From the NCBI GenBank assembly GCA_024743095.1, contig JANSXF010000003.1:1-64000 (forward strand): DNA of 64,000 nt. The letters run 5' to 3'. The stretch's first letter is position 1. Every line of letters begins with the position of its first letter. The notes below the pieces were generated by a model. It made no database searches, was not told the DNA's origin, and saw nothing but the letters and a program-made list of their open reading frames with translations. The DNA comes from Flavobacteriaceae bacterium (GTDB lineage Bacteria; Bacteroidota; Bacteroidia; Flavobacteriales; Flavobacteriaceae). The translations under genes were made by a program, and so were the position numbers. Below are positions 40,923 to 51,518 of the stretch, piece by piece.

Positions 40923-41399
40923 ATGAAGGCCGCTACCGTAGCACAACTCAAAAAAGAACTACAGTATAAATCCCAAGAAGAGACCATGCAGCTCTGTCTG
41001 CGTTTGGCCCGGTTCAAAAAAGAGAACAAGGAGTTGCTAACCTATCTTCTTTTTGAAGCCGATAGCGAGGAAAGTTACATAGAGACCGTAAAGGAGGAGG
41101 TCGATGCCATGTTCGCTGACATCAACATCAACAGTTATTTCTACATCAAAAAAAGTGTTCGCAAAATATTGCGGACCATCAAAAAATACATTCGCTATTC
41201 GGGCAACAAAGCTACAGAGGTGGAGCTATTGCTGTATTTCTGTGAAAAGCTGAAATCGTTTCGGCCTTCCATCAACAGAAACACTACCCTTAAAAACTTG
41301 TACAACCGACAATTGGAGTACATTAGAAAAAAAATTCCTTTGCTGCATGAGGATCTACAACACGATTACGGGTTGATTCTAGAAGAACTCCATTATTGA
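40923..41399 (+). CDS. Unknown helical protein
   Basis: The start ATG 40923 gives 158 residues, rich in Lys, Glu and Leu and almost all helical by composition (LKKELQYKSQEETMQL, YIKKSVRKILRTIKKYIRY). There is no signal or membrane segment, so it is cytoplasmic. I recognise no family. It follows the SDR gene by 5 nt and probably shares its mRNA. Confidence 0.75.
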   Translation: MKAATVAQLKKELQYKSQEETMQLCLRLARFKKENKELLTYLLFEADSEESYIETVKEEVDAMFADININSYFYIKKSVRKILRTIKKYIRYSGNKATEVELLLYFCEKLKSFRPSINRNTTLKNLYNRQLEYIRKKIPLLHEDLQHDYGLILEELHY

Positions 41400-41534
41400 T
41401 TGCCCAAGAAAATGCATCAATTCCTTTAGTAAGGCATAAAATATTCAAGGATTTGGATGATTTGATTAAATTTTTTCATCGATATTGAGTAAATTGTAAC
41501 TTTATTATAACGACTCATAACCAACCTTGACACC

Positions 41535-44500
41535 ATGAGAATGCCAACAAACCCAATGAGGACATGGATACTCCTTTCCGTATTTTTCCCAACTTTTTTT
41601 ATTAATGCCCAAAAAGCATCCCCCACCAAAATCGACACCGGTTTTTACAGTGGTTTCAAATGGCGGAACCTGGGACCGGACCGTGGTGGCAGAACCTTAG
41701 GCTCCTCAGGGAGCCCAACACGTCCCAACGAGTACTACTTTGGTGCCACCGGGGGAGGACTTTGGAAGACCGTAGACGGAGGAAATACCTGGGAATGTGT
41801 CACCGATGGGCAGGTAACCAGTTCATCTGTCGGTGCCGTGGCCGTTGCAGAGACCAATCCAGATGTGGTATACATTGGAATGGGAGAAACCCAATTGCGT
41901 GGCAGTATTACCCAAGGTGATGGTGTTTACAAAACAACGGATGGCGGAAAAACCTGGACACATCTGGGACTGGAAGAAACACAGGCCATCTCAAGGGTCC
42001 GTATCCATCCTACCAATGAAGATATTGTTTACGTTGCCGCATTGGGACATCCCTATGGCCAAAATGAGGAACGCGGTGTTTTCAAGTCCATCGATGGCGG
42101 TAAAACCTGGAAAAAAGTGCTTTACGTAAGCGATAAAGCAGGTGCTGCCGACCTGATCATAGACCGGAACAATCCCAATGTACTTTATGCCAGTACTTGG
42201 CAAGTGTACCGTAAAGCATGGAAAATGTGGGGCGGTGGACCGGACAGCAAACTTTGGAAGTCTACCGATGGTGGGGAGACTTGGACGGACCTGACCGAAA
42301 ATCCAGGCATGCCCGAAGGCCCCATAGGTAAAATAGGCGTGACCGTTTCCCCGGCCGACTCCAACCGGGTTTGGGCCATTGTAGAGGCCAATGAAGGCGG
42401 TGTTTTCCGTTCCGATGACGCAGGAAAAACTTGGGAGTTGACCAACAACGAACGAAAATTAAGACAGCGAGCCTTCTATTATTCCAGAATTTACGCCGAC
42501 CCAAAGGACAAGGATATAGTCTACGGTCTAAATGTGGGGTTCTTTAAATCTACCGATGGTGGGAAAACTTTTGATGTTACCATCAACACCCCGCATAGTG
42601 ACAACCATGATCTTTGGATAGACCCCAATAATCCGGACAGAATGATAAGTTCCAACGATGGTGGTGGCGTAGTGAGCATAAACGGAGGAAAAACTTGGAC
42701 GGACCAAGATTATCCAACGGCACAATTTTATCACGTGATGGCAACCAGTGATGTCCCCTATCATGTAGCAGGTGCCCAACAGGACAACTCCACCTTGGCC
42801 ATGCCAAGTGATGGTTGGGGTTTTATGCAAGCCAGGGGGCCCAGTTCCGAATGGTACTACGCCGTAGGTGGCGGAGAAAGCGGATGGATCACACAAAGCC
42901 CGACCAACCCGGATATTTTTTATGCGGGAAGTCAAGGTGCCCTTTTGACGCGTTATGACAGAAGCAATGGACAGACCCGTGACATTCAGGTATATCCAAG
43001 GTTTTTCTCCGGTGAACCTGCAAGTGAATTGCCGGAACGTTGGCAATGGACCTACCCTATTATGTTCGCACCAAAAGACCCCAAGGTAATGTACACTTGT
43101 TCGCAGCACGTATGGAAAACTACGAATGACGGACAAACGTGGGAAAAAATAAGCCCAGACCTCACCTACGCCGACCCAGAAACGTTGGGCAAAACCGGTG
43201 GTGTGATCACAATGGACATGAACGGCCCCGAAATTTACGCAACGGTGTTCGCCTTGGCGCCATCCAATCACGATATCAATACCATCTGGGCCGGTTCCGA
43301 TGATGGTAAAATACACATTACCCGTGATGGTGGGGCAAACTGGGAGGATATCACTCCGGAAAACCTTCCAAAATATTCAAGGGTCAGTATTATTGACGAA
43401 TCCATCCACAATCCAGGAACACTTTACGTAGCCGCCAATAGATACCAAGTCGACGACCGCGAGCCCTACGTTTTCAAGACCCATGATTACGGAAAAACCT
43501 GGACCAAGATCATCAATGGCATAGACAAGGGCCATTTTGCAAGGGCCATCCGCGAAGACCATCAAAGAGAAGGATTATTGTTCCTGGCCACAGAGCACGG
43601 TGTTTATTTCTCCATAAATGATGGGGAGGAATGGCAATCTTTACAGCTCAATTTACCGGACACTCCGATTCGTGATTTGGTAATCAAGGACAATGATGTG
43701 GTTTTAGGTTCTCATGGTAGGGGATTTTGGATTCTGGACGATATTCAGCCCTTGCGTGAATATTCAGAAGATCTTATAAACGAAAAAAATGTGCTTTTTG
43801 AACCCTCCAATGCCATCAGGGGAATTTACAATGCCAAGTTTCAGTATTATTTAGAGGAAGAGGTGGACACGGTAACCTTTTCCGTATTTGATTCGGACAA
43901 TAACCTCATCGAATCCTTTGGGGGCAACAAACCAAAATACGAATCAACAGGAGGTTCTTCTTGGTGGAGCCGTTTTAGCAGCACCAAACCGACCACGGCG
44001 AAGGGCATCAACAGTTTCACATGGAATCTCAGATACCCGGGACCCACAACTTTCGACGGCATCATTATTTGGGGGGCATCGGCCACCACCGGTCCAAAAG
44101 CTCCACTTGGGGATTACACCATCCAAATGAAAGTTGGTCAAGAGGTCATCAAAAGTTATCCTTTTGAAATTGAAATGGACCCGAACCTGAAAGGTATCAC
44201 TGTGGAAGACCTTCAAAAACAGTTCGAGTTGGCATCAAAAATTACCGAAAAAGCAACCATCGCCAACGAAGCAGTCATTCAAATAAGAAGTATCCGCAAA
44301 CAACTTGACAGTTTGGGCAAGGGAATCACTGGTAGAAAATTCAAAAAGCTATCGGAAAATCTTATGTCCAAATTGACAGAAATCGAGGAAGGTCTCTATC
44401 AGACCAAAAATCAATCCGGACAAGATCCCTTGAATTTCCCCATAAAGCTGAACAATAGGTTCAATGCCTTGCAGAGAAGCATTGAAAATGGCGATGCTCG

Positions 44501-44651
44501 GCCAACGGATGCCGCTTATGTGGTATACGATGAGCTCAGTGGAGAATTGGACGTACATATGGCCAAACTGAACCGCGTACTGGAAAATGATCTTCCAAAA
44601 GTGAACGTTCTCCTAGAAAACAACGAAATATCGACCATTGAGGCCCAATAG
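41535..44651 (+). CDS. VPS10/BNR-repeat secreted protein (sortilin-like, glycosyl-hydrolase-fold annotated)
   Basis: This 1038-residue secreted protein has a signal peptide (ending INAQ; Met8 is a possible alternative start). A large beta-propeller region holds repeated Asp-box/BNR motifs such as GGLWKTVDGGNTWE, GVYKTTDGGKTWTH, GVFKSIDGGKTWK and GVFRSDDAGKTWE. An Ig-like segment follows (about 760-870), then a helical C-terminus (about 900-1030). It matches the VPS10 domain/sialidase-like exoproteins common in Flavobacteriia. The propeller may bind peptides or glycans; enzymatic activity is not established. The stop codon sits in the loop of a terminator. Confidence 0.87.
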   Translation: MRMPTNPMRTWILLSVFFPTFFINAQKASPTKIDTGFYSGFKWRNLGPDRGGRTLGSSGSPTRPNEYYFGATGGGLWKTVDGGNTWECVTDGQVTSSSVGAVAVAETNPDVVYIGMGETQLRGSITQGDGVYKTTDGGKTWTHLGLEETQAISRVRIHPTNEDIVYVAALGHPYGQNEERGVFKSIDGGKTWKKVLYVSDKAGAADLIIDRNNPNVLYASTWQVYRKAWKMWGGGPDSKLWKSTDGGETWTDLTENPGMPEGPIGKIGVTVSPADSNRVWAIVEANEGGVFRSDDAGKTWELTNNERKLRQRAFYYSRIYADPKDKDIVYGLNVGFFKSTDGGKTFDVTINTPHSDNHDLWIDPNNPDRMISSNDGGGVVSINGGKTWTDQDYPTAQFYHVMATSDVPYHVAGAQQDNSTLAMPSDGWGFMQARGPSSEWYYAVGGGESGWITQSPTNPDIFYAGSQGALLTRYDRSNGQTRDIQVYPRFFSGEPASELPERWQWTYPIMFAPKDPKVMYTCSQHVWKTTNDGQTWEKISPDLTYADPETLGKTGGVITMDMNGPEIYATVFALAPSNHDINTIWAGSDDGKIHITRDGGANWEDITPENLPKYSRVSIIDESIHNPGTLYVAANRYQVDDREPYVFKTHDYGKTWTKIINGIDKGHFARAIREDHQREGLLFLATEHGVYFSINDGEEWQSLQLNLPDTPIRDLVIKDNDVVLGSHGRGFWILDDIQPLREYSEDLINEKNVLFEPSNAIRGIYNAKFQYYLEEEVDTVTFSVFDSDNNLIESFGGNKPKYESTGGSSWWSRFSSTKPTTAKGINSFTWNLRYPGPTTFDGIIIWGASATTGPKAPLGDYTIQMKVGQEVIKSYPFEIEMDPNLKGITVEDLQKQFELASKITEKATIANEAVIQIRSIRKQLDSLGKGITGRKFKKLSENLMSKLTEIEEGLYQTKNQSGQDPLNFPIKLNNRFNALQRSIENGDARPTDAAYVVYDELSGELDVHMAKLNRVLENDLPKVNVLLENNEISTIEAQ

Positions 44652-44666
44652 GGCCTCATGGTTTTT
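44640..44666 (+). terminator. Intrinsic terminator overlapping the VPS10-like stop codon
   Basis: The perfect 7-bp stem GAGGCCC / GGGCCTC (44640-44646 with 44651-44657) closes a 4-nt loop and is followed by ATGGTTTTT. The TAG stop codon of the gene lies across the loop and stem. Confidence 0.8.
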
Positions 44667-44741
44667 AAAAATCAGACTCATTCTAAATTAACCATCTTTA
44701 TCTACTGGACGGCGTATAATTCGTAATTTTAAGGCGTCAGG

Positions 44742-45143
44742 ATGAATAAAATTGTTATCATAGGTATCTCCCTGCTCATCTTGCTCCAAGGAGCCAACAT
44801 CCATTTTAAGGATTTGGTAGAAATGGGGCAACTAATAGAGCACTACCAGTTCCACAATGAGGAATATGGTGACAACTTTATGGTTTTTGTCTCCAAACAC
44901 TATGGGGAACTCAAAGCTTCCCACAGCGAAAAGCACCAAGAGGAACAAAAGGAACACGAAAAACTTCCTTTCCAGCATCAACAGGCACCCTGTGCACAAC
45001 CCCTGGTTTTTGTTTTAGGTTCCGAGAGTCCAATCAATTCTTACTCCGAAATACCATTGGTGGCCAAAGGCAATTTTCATTACCAGATGTCTTACTCCCA
45101 CGTTTGGGGGGATGATCCCTTCCAGCCGCCAAAGCACGCATAA
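44742..45143 (+). CDS. Small His-rich secreted protein before the Cus-type pump
   Basis: This 133-residue protein has an N-terminal hydrophobic segment (about 1-19). It is rich in His, Glu and Gln (HSEKHQEEQKEHEKLPFQHQ) with one Cys (APCAQP). The His content suggests metal binding in the periplasm. It directly precedes the heavy-metal efflux genes and is probably a metal-handling partner. No family recognised. Confidence 0.7.
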   Translation: MNKIVIIGISLLILLQGANIHFKDLVEMGQLIEHYQFHNEEYGDNFMVFVSKHYGELKASHSEKHQEEQKEHEKLPFQHQQAPCAQPLVFVLGSESPINSYSEIPLVAKGNFHYQMSYSHVWGDDPFQPPKHA

Positions 45144-45220
45144 TTCATAGTATTTCAGCCTAGCTGAACACTTCTAGCAAGCCTTATTCCATTTAATAAT
45201 GCTATCATTTTCTATGAATC

Positions 45221-48200
45221 ATGTTTTCAAAAATTATCAACTTTAGCATAAGGAACAAGTTCATTGTTCTATTATTTACAGCGTTTATCGCCTTGGTCGG
45301 GCTCTATTCGCTATCACAAATACCAATCGGTGCCGTACCGGATATCACCAATAACCAAGTACAGGTCCTAACCACTTCAAACCGCCTTTCCACCCAGGAT
45401 ATGGAAAAGTTCGTAACCTATCCCGTGGAGTTGGAAATGGCGAATTTGCCGGGTGTAAAGGAAATCCGTTCGGTCTCGAAATTTGGGCTTTCCGTGGTCA
45501 CCATCGTTTTCGAGGACGACATGGGGACCTATTTGCCCAGACAGCTCATTGCCGAAAAGATAAAATCCGCATCCAGCCGAATCCCAGAGGGTTTTGGAAG
45601 CCCGGAGATGGGGCCCATTACAACAGGATTGGGAGAAATCTATCAATATATTCTGGACGTAGAACCGGAATACAGGGACCAGTACAATTCCACTGAGTTA
45701 AGGACCATTCAGGATTGGATCGTAAAACGTCAGCTTTCCGGTATCCCGGGCGTGGTCGAGGTAAATACCTGGGGAGGACACCTCAAACAATACGAGGTCG
45801 CCATACAGACGCAAAAACTCAATGCCTTCAACATTACCGCGAGGGAAGTTTTCACCGCGTTGGAAATGAACAACAGTGTGTCCGGAGGCGGATATATTGA
45901 AAAGGTAAACCAAGCTTATTTTATACGTGGCGAAGGCTTGGTCAACGATTTAAAGGACATTGAGAATATAGTGGTCGCCAATAGAAACAGCATCCCCATC
46001 TATATAAAAGATGTGGCCAAAGTAGGTTTTGGCAGTGCGCCCCGATTCGGTGCCATCACCGGAAATGGAGAGGGTGAAAAGGTACTCGGCCAGATTATGA
46101 TGTTGAAGGATGCCGACTCCAAACGTGTTATCGAAGCGGTAAAGGAACGTGTTGCGTCCATATCCAAATCCTTGCCGGAAGGGGTGTACATAAATCCGTT
46201 CCTAGATCGGAGCGAGCTCATCGGAAGAACCACTTTTACGGTAACAGAGAATCTGGTATTGGGGTGTTTGATCGTGATTTTTGTGGTGGTATTGCTCTTG
46301 GGCAACTGGCGTTCCGGATTAGTAGTCGCATCCGTTATACCGCTTTGTCTTCTCTTCGCACTTACCTTGATGAACATTTTTGGGGTCGATGCCAACTTGT
46401 TGAGCCTTGGCGCGATCGACTTTGGGATAATCATCGACGGTGCCGTGATCATTGTGGAATATATTGCTTTTCAGATTACACAGAAAAAGGGGCAATTAGC
46501 CGATTTGAACAAGGCCGATACGCAATCCATCAAGGATGAGATCACCTTAAAAGGGGCCACAAAAATGATGAATTCGGCGGTGTTCGGACAGCTCATCATT
46601 CTAATTGTTTTCATCCCCATACTATCGCTGAGCGGCGTTGAGGGCAAAATGTTCAAACCCATGGCCCTTACCTTCAGTTTTGCGCTGATCGGGGCTGTAT
46701 TGCTATGCTTTACCTATGTTCCGGTGGCCTCGGCACTTTTCCTAAAGCCATCCAAGGAATCCAAAAAAGGCATTTCCACCCGTTTGGTCAACTGGATCAA
46801 CAAACGCTACGAACCCGTTATCGAATGGGCCATGCGCAGCAAAAAACTGGTGTTATCCGTTGCAGCCTCACTTTTGATAGGGTCAATTTTGCTGTTCACA
46901 TCAATGGGAGGCGAGTTTGTCCCGACATTGGACGAGGGCGATTTTGTGATCCAGCCTGTGCTCAAAACCGGGACCACATTGACCAAAACCGTTGAAACGA
47001 CCACTAAAATGGAACAGATCCTATTAGATCAGTTTCCAGAGGTAAAACAGGTGGTGAGCCGTATCGGTGCTGCCGAGGTACCCACAGACCCCATGTCCAT
47101 GGAAGAAAGCGATGTGATCATATCGCTTAAACCCAAAGATGAGTGGGTCTCCGCCGAAAGCAAGGACGAACTGGCCGATAGGTTCAAAGAAGCATTATCG
47201 GTACTTCCGGGCATTGAACTGGAATTTACCCAACCCATTGAAATGCGTTTCAACGAACTGATTACAGGGGTACGTGCCGATATCGCGGTCAAAATCTTTG
47301 GACAGGACCTGGAAATATTGAACAGAAAGGCCAACCAGATCAAGGACCTCATCCAAGATGTGGAAGGTGCTTCGGACATTATTGTTGAAAAAGTGGAGGG
47401 GCTACCGCAGATGAACGTTTCGTTCAACAGAGCCAAGATAGCCCGTCACGGACTCAACATTGCCGATCTCAACGAAATGATCGCCATGGGGTTTGCCGGG
47501 AAAGTAGTCGGTAGCGTTTTTGAGGGTGAACGCCAGTTTGACCTAGCGGTACGCTTGGACCCTGAAAACAGGAAAGATATCGATAACCTTAGAAACCTCT
47601 ACGTCGATATCCCGAACGGAGGCAAGATCCCAATGAGCGAACTAGCGGATATTACCTATCAAAAAGGTGCCGCCAAAATTTCCCGTGACGATACACGAAG
47701 ACGGATTGTGGTGGGAATCAATGTACGTAACCGGGACCTTCAATCGGTGGTTGATGATGTTCAAGGGTTGGTCGGCGAAAATATCACATTGCCCCCAGGT
47801 TATTTGATCACCTACGGAGGACAGTTCGAGAACCTTCAAAACGCAAAGGCCCGATTGTTGATTGCCGTACCCATTGCGCTTTTGCTGATCTTTATTATGC
47901 TCTATTTTGCTTTTGGCTCCGTTAAAGAAGCATTGCTGATCTTCTCGGCCATCCCTCTTTCGGCGGTAGGGGGCATACTCTTGCTCTGGCTAAGGGGAAT
48001 GCCCTTCAGCATTTCGGCCGGTGTAGGGTTTATCGCCCTCTTTGGTATTGCTGTTTTGAACGGTATTGTACTCATCGAGCACTTCAAAGAACTCAAAGGA
48101 AAGGATTTTGATTCGATGGAAGACCTCATCAAACAGGGTACCAAGGACAGGCTCCGTGCCGTATTGTTGACCGCATCGGCAGCCGCATTGGGCTTCTTGC

Positions 48201-49567
48201 CGATGGCCGTATCCACCAACGCGGGCGCAGAAGTACAACGGCCCCTTGCCACTGTGGTCATCGGCGGTCTGGTAACGGCGACCATTCTCACCTTGGTGGT
48301 GTTGCCGGTTTTATATGCTTATTCACATAATATAAAATTCAGGGGAATGCGAAAACGAAGAAAACAGGGAAAACCCAACAAGTCCGGTTTAACCATGCTA
48401 TTGTTATTGATAACGGTTTCCGGTTTTTCCCAAACTACAATGAACCTGGAAGATTTAATGACCCTTGCATTGGAAAACAACAGGGGAATCCAAGCAGAAT
48501 CACTTTTGGTAGATCAAGCTGAAACACTCAAAGGAACAGCCTTTGAGTTTGATAAGACAGACATCTACTACCAGTATGACCAAAACAACCTTGCGCTCAA
48601 CGGAGAGCCATTAAAGGTTTTTGGAGCCCAGCAACAGTTCGAGTTCCCAACGGTGTACGGTGCAAGGAACCGGCTCCAAAAATCGAACTTTGAACTTCAA
48701 AAGTCGTCGTTCGAGATACGGAAGAAACAATTGTACCGATCACTCAGCAATGCGTACTATCAATATCAGACATTGAACCAAAAAGCAAAGCTCTACGGCA
48801 TGCTCGATAGTATTTACAGCAAATTTGCCCATGCGGCCAACAGACGTTTTGAACTGGGTGAGACCAATTATCTGGAAAAGGTGACGGCCACGGCGAAACA
48901 ACGCCAGATTGCCAACACTTTCTCCAAGACCAAACAACAGATGTTGACATCGTATAGGCAGATAATGAGCTTGGTCCAACCTGAGGATACTGTGCAAATT
49001 GTCGAGGAACAACCTCAAAAGTTGAAGGTACTCAATGCAAAAGGTATGCTTGAGACCGAGACTTCCTTTTTGGAAAATAGGCAGCAACTGAGCAATGCCC
49101 AAAAAAGTCTGGAGGAAAACAAATTACTGCCCGACCTGAACCTTGAATATTTCCAAGGGACCAACAGTGGATTGGGGACATCCCTCTATGGCATACAGCT
49201 GGGTGTACGTGTACCTATTTTCTTCTTCGGTCACAGCAGCAGGGTGAAATCCTCCAAGTTACGGACCAAGATCACGGAAATGGAAAACACCGAGGTTGCC
49301 GTTGCCATAAACCAACGTTACAAAACACTCTTGGGGCAGTTGGAGCAACAGGCCAAGGAACTCTCCTATTACGAAGATGAAGGCGGCCTACTTTCCGAAC
49401 AAATTTTAAAGGCCGCCTCCGGAAACTTTCAGAACGGGGAAATCGACTTTTTCCAATACATCCAAAGTTTGGAAAACGCGTACGACATTGAACTCAATTA
49501 TTTGGATGTGCTCAACCAGTACAATCAAACCGTAATTGCCATTAATTACTTGACCATAACATTATAA
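45221..49567 (+). CDS. CusA/CzcA-type metal efflux RND permease fused to a TolC domain
   Basis: This 1448-residue protein joins two parts. Residues 1 to about 1045 are a heavy-metal RND permease: MFSKIINFSIRNKFIV start, IPIGAVPDITNNQVQV, the motif LGAIDFGIIIDGAVIIVEYI in helix 4, and VLRAVLLTASAAALGFLPMA-type text. The remainder (about 1060-1448) is a TolC-like outer-membrane channel with its own hydrophobic entry (TMLLLLITVSGFSQ) and helical repeats. Such fusions occur in Bacteroidota. The pump removes Cu(I)/Ag(I) or Zn/Co/Cd ions; the exact metal cannot be read. It is followed 2 nt later by its adaptor. Confidence 0.92.
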   Translation: MFSKIINFSIRNKFIVLLFTAFIALVGLYSLSQIPIGAVPDITNNQVQVLTTSNRLSTQDMEKFVTYPVELEMANLPGVKEIRSVSKFGLSVVTIVFEDDMGTYLPRQLIAEKIKSASSRIPEGFGSPEMGPITTGLGEIYQYILDVEPEYRDQYNSTELRTIQDWIVKRQLSGIPGVVEVNTWGGHLKQYEVAIQTQKLNAFNITAREVFTALEMNNSVSGGGYIEKVNQAYFIRGEGLVNDLKDIENIVVANRNSIPIYIKDVAKVGFGSAPRFGAITGNGEGEKVLGQIMMLKDADSKRVIEAVKERVASISKSLPEGVYINPFLDRSELIGRTTFTVTENLVLGCLIVIFVVVLLLGNWRSGLVVASVIPLCLLFALTLMNIFGVDANLLSLGAIDFGIIIDGAVIIVEYIAFQITQKKGQLADLNKADTQSIKDEITLKGATKMMNSAVFGQLIILIVFIPILSLSGVEGKMFKPMALTFSFALIGAVLLCFTYVPVASALFLKPSKESKKGISTRLVNWINKRYEPVIEWAMRSKKLVLSVAASLLIGSILLFTSMGGEFVPTLDEGDFVIQPVLKTGTTLTKTVETTTKMEQILLDQFPEVKQVVSRIGAAEVPTDPMSMEESDVIISLKPKDEWVSAESKDELADRFKEALSVLPGIELEFTQPIEMRFNELITGVRADIAVKIFGQDLEILNRKANQIKDLIQDVEGASDIIVEKVEGLPQMNVSFNRAKIARHGLNIADLNEMIAMGFAGKVVGSVFEGERQFDLAVRLDPENRKDIDNLRNLYVDIPNGGKIPMSELADITYQKGAAKISRDDTRRRIVVGINVRNRDLQSVVDDVQGLVGENITLPPGYLITYGGQFENLQNAKARLLIAVPIALLLIFIMLYFAFGSVKEALLIFSAIPLSAVGGILLLWLRGMPFSISAGVGFIALFGIAVLNGIVLIEHFKELKGKDFDSMEDLIKQGTKDRLRAVLLTASAAALGFLPMAVSTNAGAEVQRPLATVVIGGLVTATILTLVVLPVLYAYSHNIKFRGMRKRRKQGKPNKSGLTMLLLLITVSGFSQTTMNLEDLMTLALENNRGIQAESLLVDQAETLKGTAFEFDKTDIYYQYDQNNLALNGEPLKVFGAQQQFEFPTVYGARNRLQKSNFELQKSSFEIRKKQLYRSLSNAYYQYQTLNQKAKLYGMLDSIYSKFAHAANRRFELGETNYLEKVTATAKQRQIANTFSKTKQQMLTSYRQIMSLVQPEDTVQIVEEQPQKLKVLNAKGMLETETSFLENRQQLSNAQKSLEENKLLPDLNLEYFQGTNSGLGTSLYGIQLGVRVPIFFFGHSSRVKSSKLRTKITEMENTEVAVAINQRYKTLLGQLEQQAKELSYYEDEGGLLSEQILKAASGNFQNGEIDFFQYIQSLENAYDIELNYLDVLNQYNQTVIAINYLTITL

Positions 49568-49569
49568 CC

Positions 49570-50694
49570 ATGAAAAATATATTCAACATAGCCGGTATCG
49601 TATTTCTACTGATAGGCTGCGGCGACAAAAGCAACGAATCGACCACTTCCGAGGCACAGGCCAAAGAAACTGGAATAGAAGTGACCAAAGACCAATTTGA
49701 CACCAACGACCTGACGATAGGGAAAATGGAGAAAAGAACATTTCCAAAAATGGTGGAGACCTCCGGAATGATAGATGTTCCGCCAGAAAATAGGGCCAGT
49801 GTTATGGCATTTATGGGCGGCTTCGTCAAAAAAGCTTCGCTATTGGTCGGTGACCGAGTAAACAAGGGACAGCTTTTGGCTGTGCTCGAAAACCAAGAGT
49901 TTGTGAAAATGCAACAAGAGTACCTCGAAGTTTTTAACCAATTGGATTACCTTAAAGCTGAATTTGACAGGAACCAGACGCTTTTTGATGAAAAAATTGC
50001 ATCGCAAAAGAACTTTCTTCAGGCCAAGAGCAACTACCAAACGGCAAAGGCCCGCTATCAAGGTTTAAGGGAGCAATTGCAAATGTTGAATATTTCGGCC
50101 AGTAATGTAGAAAAGGGAAATATCTCTTCCCAGGCTGCCATTTATGCCCCGATCTCGGGCAGCATCACAAAAATGAACGTATCCAAAGGCAGCTATGTTT
50201 CACCCGCTACGGAAATTTTGGAAATTGTGGATAATGAACACGTACATCTGGAACTCACGGTTTTTGAAAAGGATATTTTAAAGGTGAAGAAAGGTCAAAA
50301 AATACAGTTTAAAATACCGGAAGCATCTGATCAAGCATTTAATGCCGAAGTACATTTGGTCGGCACTTCCATTGACGATGATAAACGGACCATTAAAGTT
50401 CACGGACATTTGGAAGGTGAGGACGGCAACTTTCTTCCCGGAATGTTCGTGGATGCCATGATCATGACGGATACCACCAAAACTTGGTCGTTGCCCGAAG
50501 AAGCCGTAATTGAATCCGAAGGCAACCATTACGTACTGAAATTAACCGGCCAAAGGGAGGACGGTTATACCTTTGAAAGAGTTGCCGTTGAACAAGGTGG
50601 CACCTTTGATGGGTTTACCGAGGTAAGGGCATCAGGGTTGAACGGAACGGACCAGTTTCTGACCAAGGGCGTCTTTGATTTGATAGGGGGATAA
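49570..50694 (+). CDS. Heavy-metal RND efflux adaptor (CusB-like lipoprotein)
   Basis: This 374-residue adaptor has a lipobox ending at Cys17 (LLIGC). It has helical hairpin, lipoyl-like and beta-barrel domains, with the phrase GDRVNKGQLLAVLENQEF near 95 and GNISSQAAIYAPISGSIT in the second lipoyl half. It should join the CusA-TolC fusion into one tripartite pump, with outer channel and permease already tied together. It starts 2 nt after that gene and ends convergent with the ZIP gene, 2 nt away. Confidence 0.92.
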   Translation: MKNIFNIAGIVFLLIGCGDKSNESTTSEAQAKETGIEVTKDQFDTNDLTIGKMEKRTFPKMVETSGMIDVPPENRASVMAFMGGFVKKASLLVGDRVNKGQLLAVLENQEFVKMQQEYLEVFNQLDYLKAEFDRNQTLFDEKIASQKNFLQAKSNYQTAKARYQGLREQLQMLNISASNVEKGNISSQAAIYAPISGSITKMNVSKGSYVSPATEILEIVDNEHVHLELTVFEKDILKVKKGQKIQFKIPEASDQAFNAEVHLVGTSIDDDKRTIKVHGHLEGEDGNFLPGMFVDAMIMTDTTKTWSLPEEAVIESEGNHYVLKLTGQREDGYTFERVAVEQGGTFDGFTEVRASGLNGTDQFLTKGVFDLIGG

Positions 50695-50696
50695 TC

Positions 50697-51518
50697 CTAT
50701 CCCAGACCCACATCCAAGGTCATCATAATAATAAATCCACCGATAAAGCCCATTGTGGCGATATCGGTGTATTTGTCTTGTTGCGTTTCAGGGATTACCT
50801 CTTCCACCACTACAAAGATCATCGCACCGGCGGCAAATGAGAGGGCATAGGGCAGAATAGGTTCAAAGGTAAGGACCGCCCAAGCTCCCAGCACTCCGGC
50901 AATCGGCTCTACCAATGCCGATGCTTGACCATAGAAGAAACTTTTAGTGCGGCTCAGGCCCTGTCTTCGTAATGGCATGGCTACCGCAAATCCCTCCGGG
51001 AAATTTTGAAGTCCGATACCCAGGGCCAAGGCAACAGCCCCGCCAATGGACGCCCCCTCAAAACCGGCGGCGACACCACCGAACAAAACGCCCACCGCCA
51101 AACCTTCGGGAATATTGTGCAAGGTAATTGCCAAGGTAAGCAAGGTTGTTCTGTGCCACGGTGTTTTTACTCCTTCCGCCTCGCTCATTTTAAAATTGAT
51201 GTGCAAGTGGGGCAAAATCTTGTCCAAACCAAAAATAAAGGCTGCGCCCAACAAGAAACCCACTGCAGCTGGAATCACTTTTACAAAGCCATCTCCCGCA
51301 CTCATTTCAATTCCAGGCGCCAACAAACTCCAAAAACTGGCGGCTACCATCACACCTCCCGTAAAACCCAACATTCCATCCAAAAGGGCACGGTTCATCC
51401 CTTTAAAAAAGAATACCAAAGCGGCACCTGCGGCCGTGAGCCCCCAAGTAAACAGCGTTGCGTACAATGCCGCCAAAACGGGATCTATTTCTTGAAAATA
51501 TTGTATTACTTGTTCCAT
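50697..51518 (-). CDS. ZIP-family divalent metal transporter
   Basis: This 273-residue membrane protein has about eight hydrophobic segments and the two ZIP metal-site motifs HNIPEGLAVGVL and LQNFPEGFAVAM in helices 4 and 5. ZIP proteins (ZupT/GufA type) bring Zn, Mn or Fe into the cytoplasm. It lies directly after the DtxR/MntR-like regulator gene (stop and start overlap by one base), so the two form an operon. Confidence 0.93.
   Translation of the reverse strand: MEQVIQYFQEIDPVLAALYATLFTWGLTAAGAALVFFFKGMNRALLDGMLGFTGGVMVAASFWSLLAPGIEMSAGDGFVKVIPAAVGFLLGAAFIFGLDKILPHLHINFKMSEAEGVKTPWHRTTLLTLAITLHNIPEGLAVGVLFGGVAAGFEGASIGGAVALALGIGLQNFPEGFAVAMPLRRQGLSRTKSFFYGQASALVEPIAGVLGAWAVLTFEPILPYALSFAAGAMIFVVVEEVIPETQQDKYTDIATMGFIGGFIIMMTLDVGLG

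Noticed and set aside
42528-43316. Long antisense open frame (262 codons) inside the VPS10-like gene
   Set aside because: It is fully opposite a well-supported gene with BNR repeats, has no family features, and is low in normal protein composition. Repeats with biased codons open the other strand.
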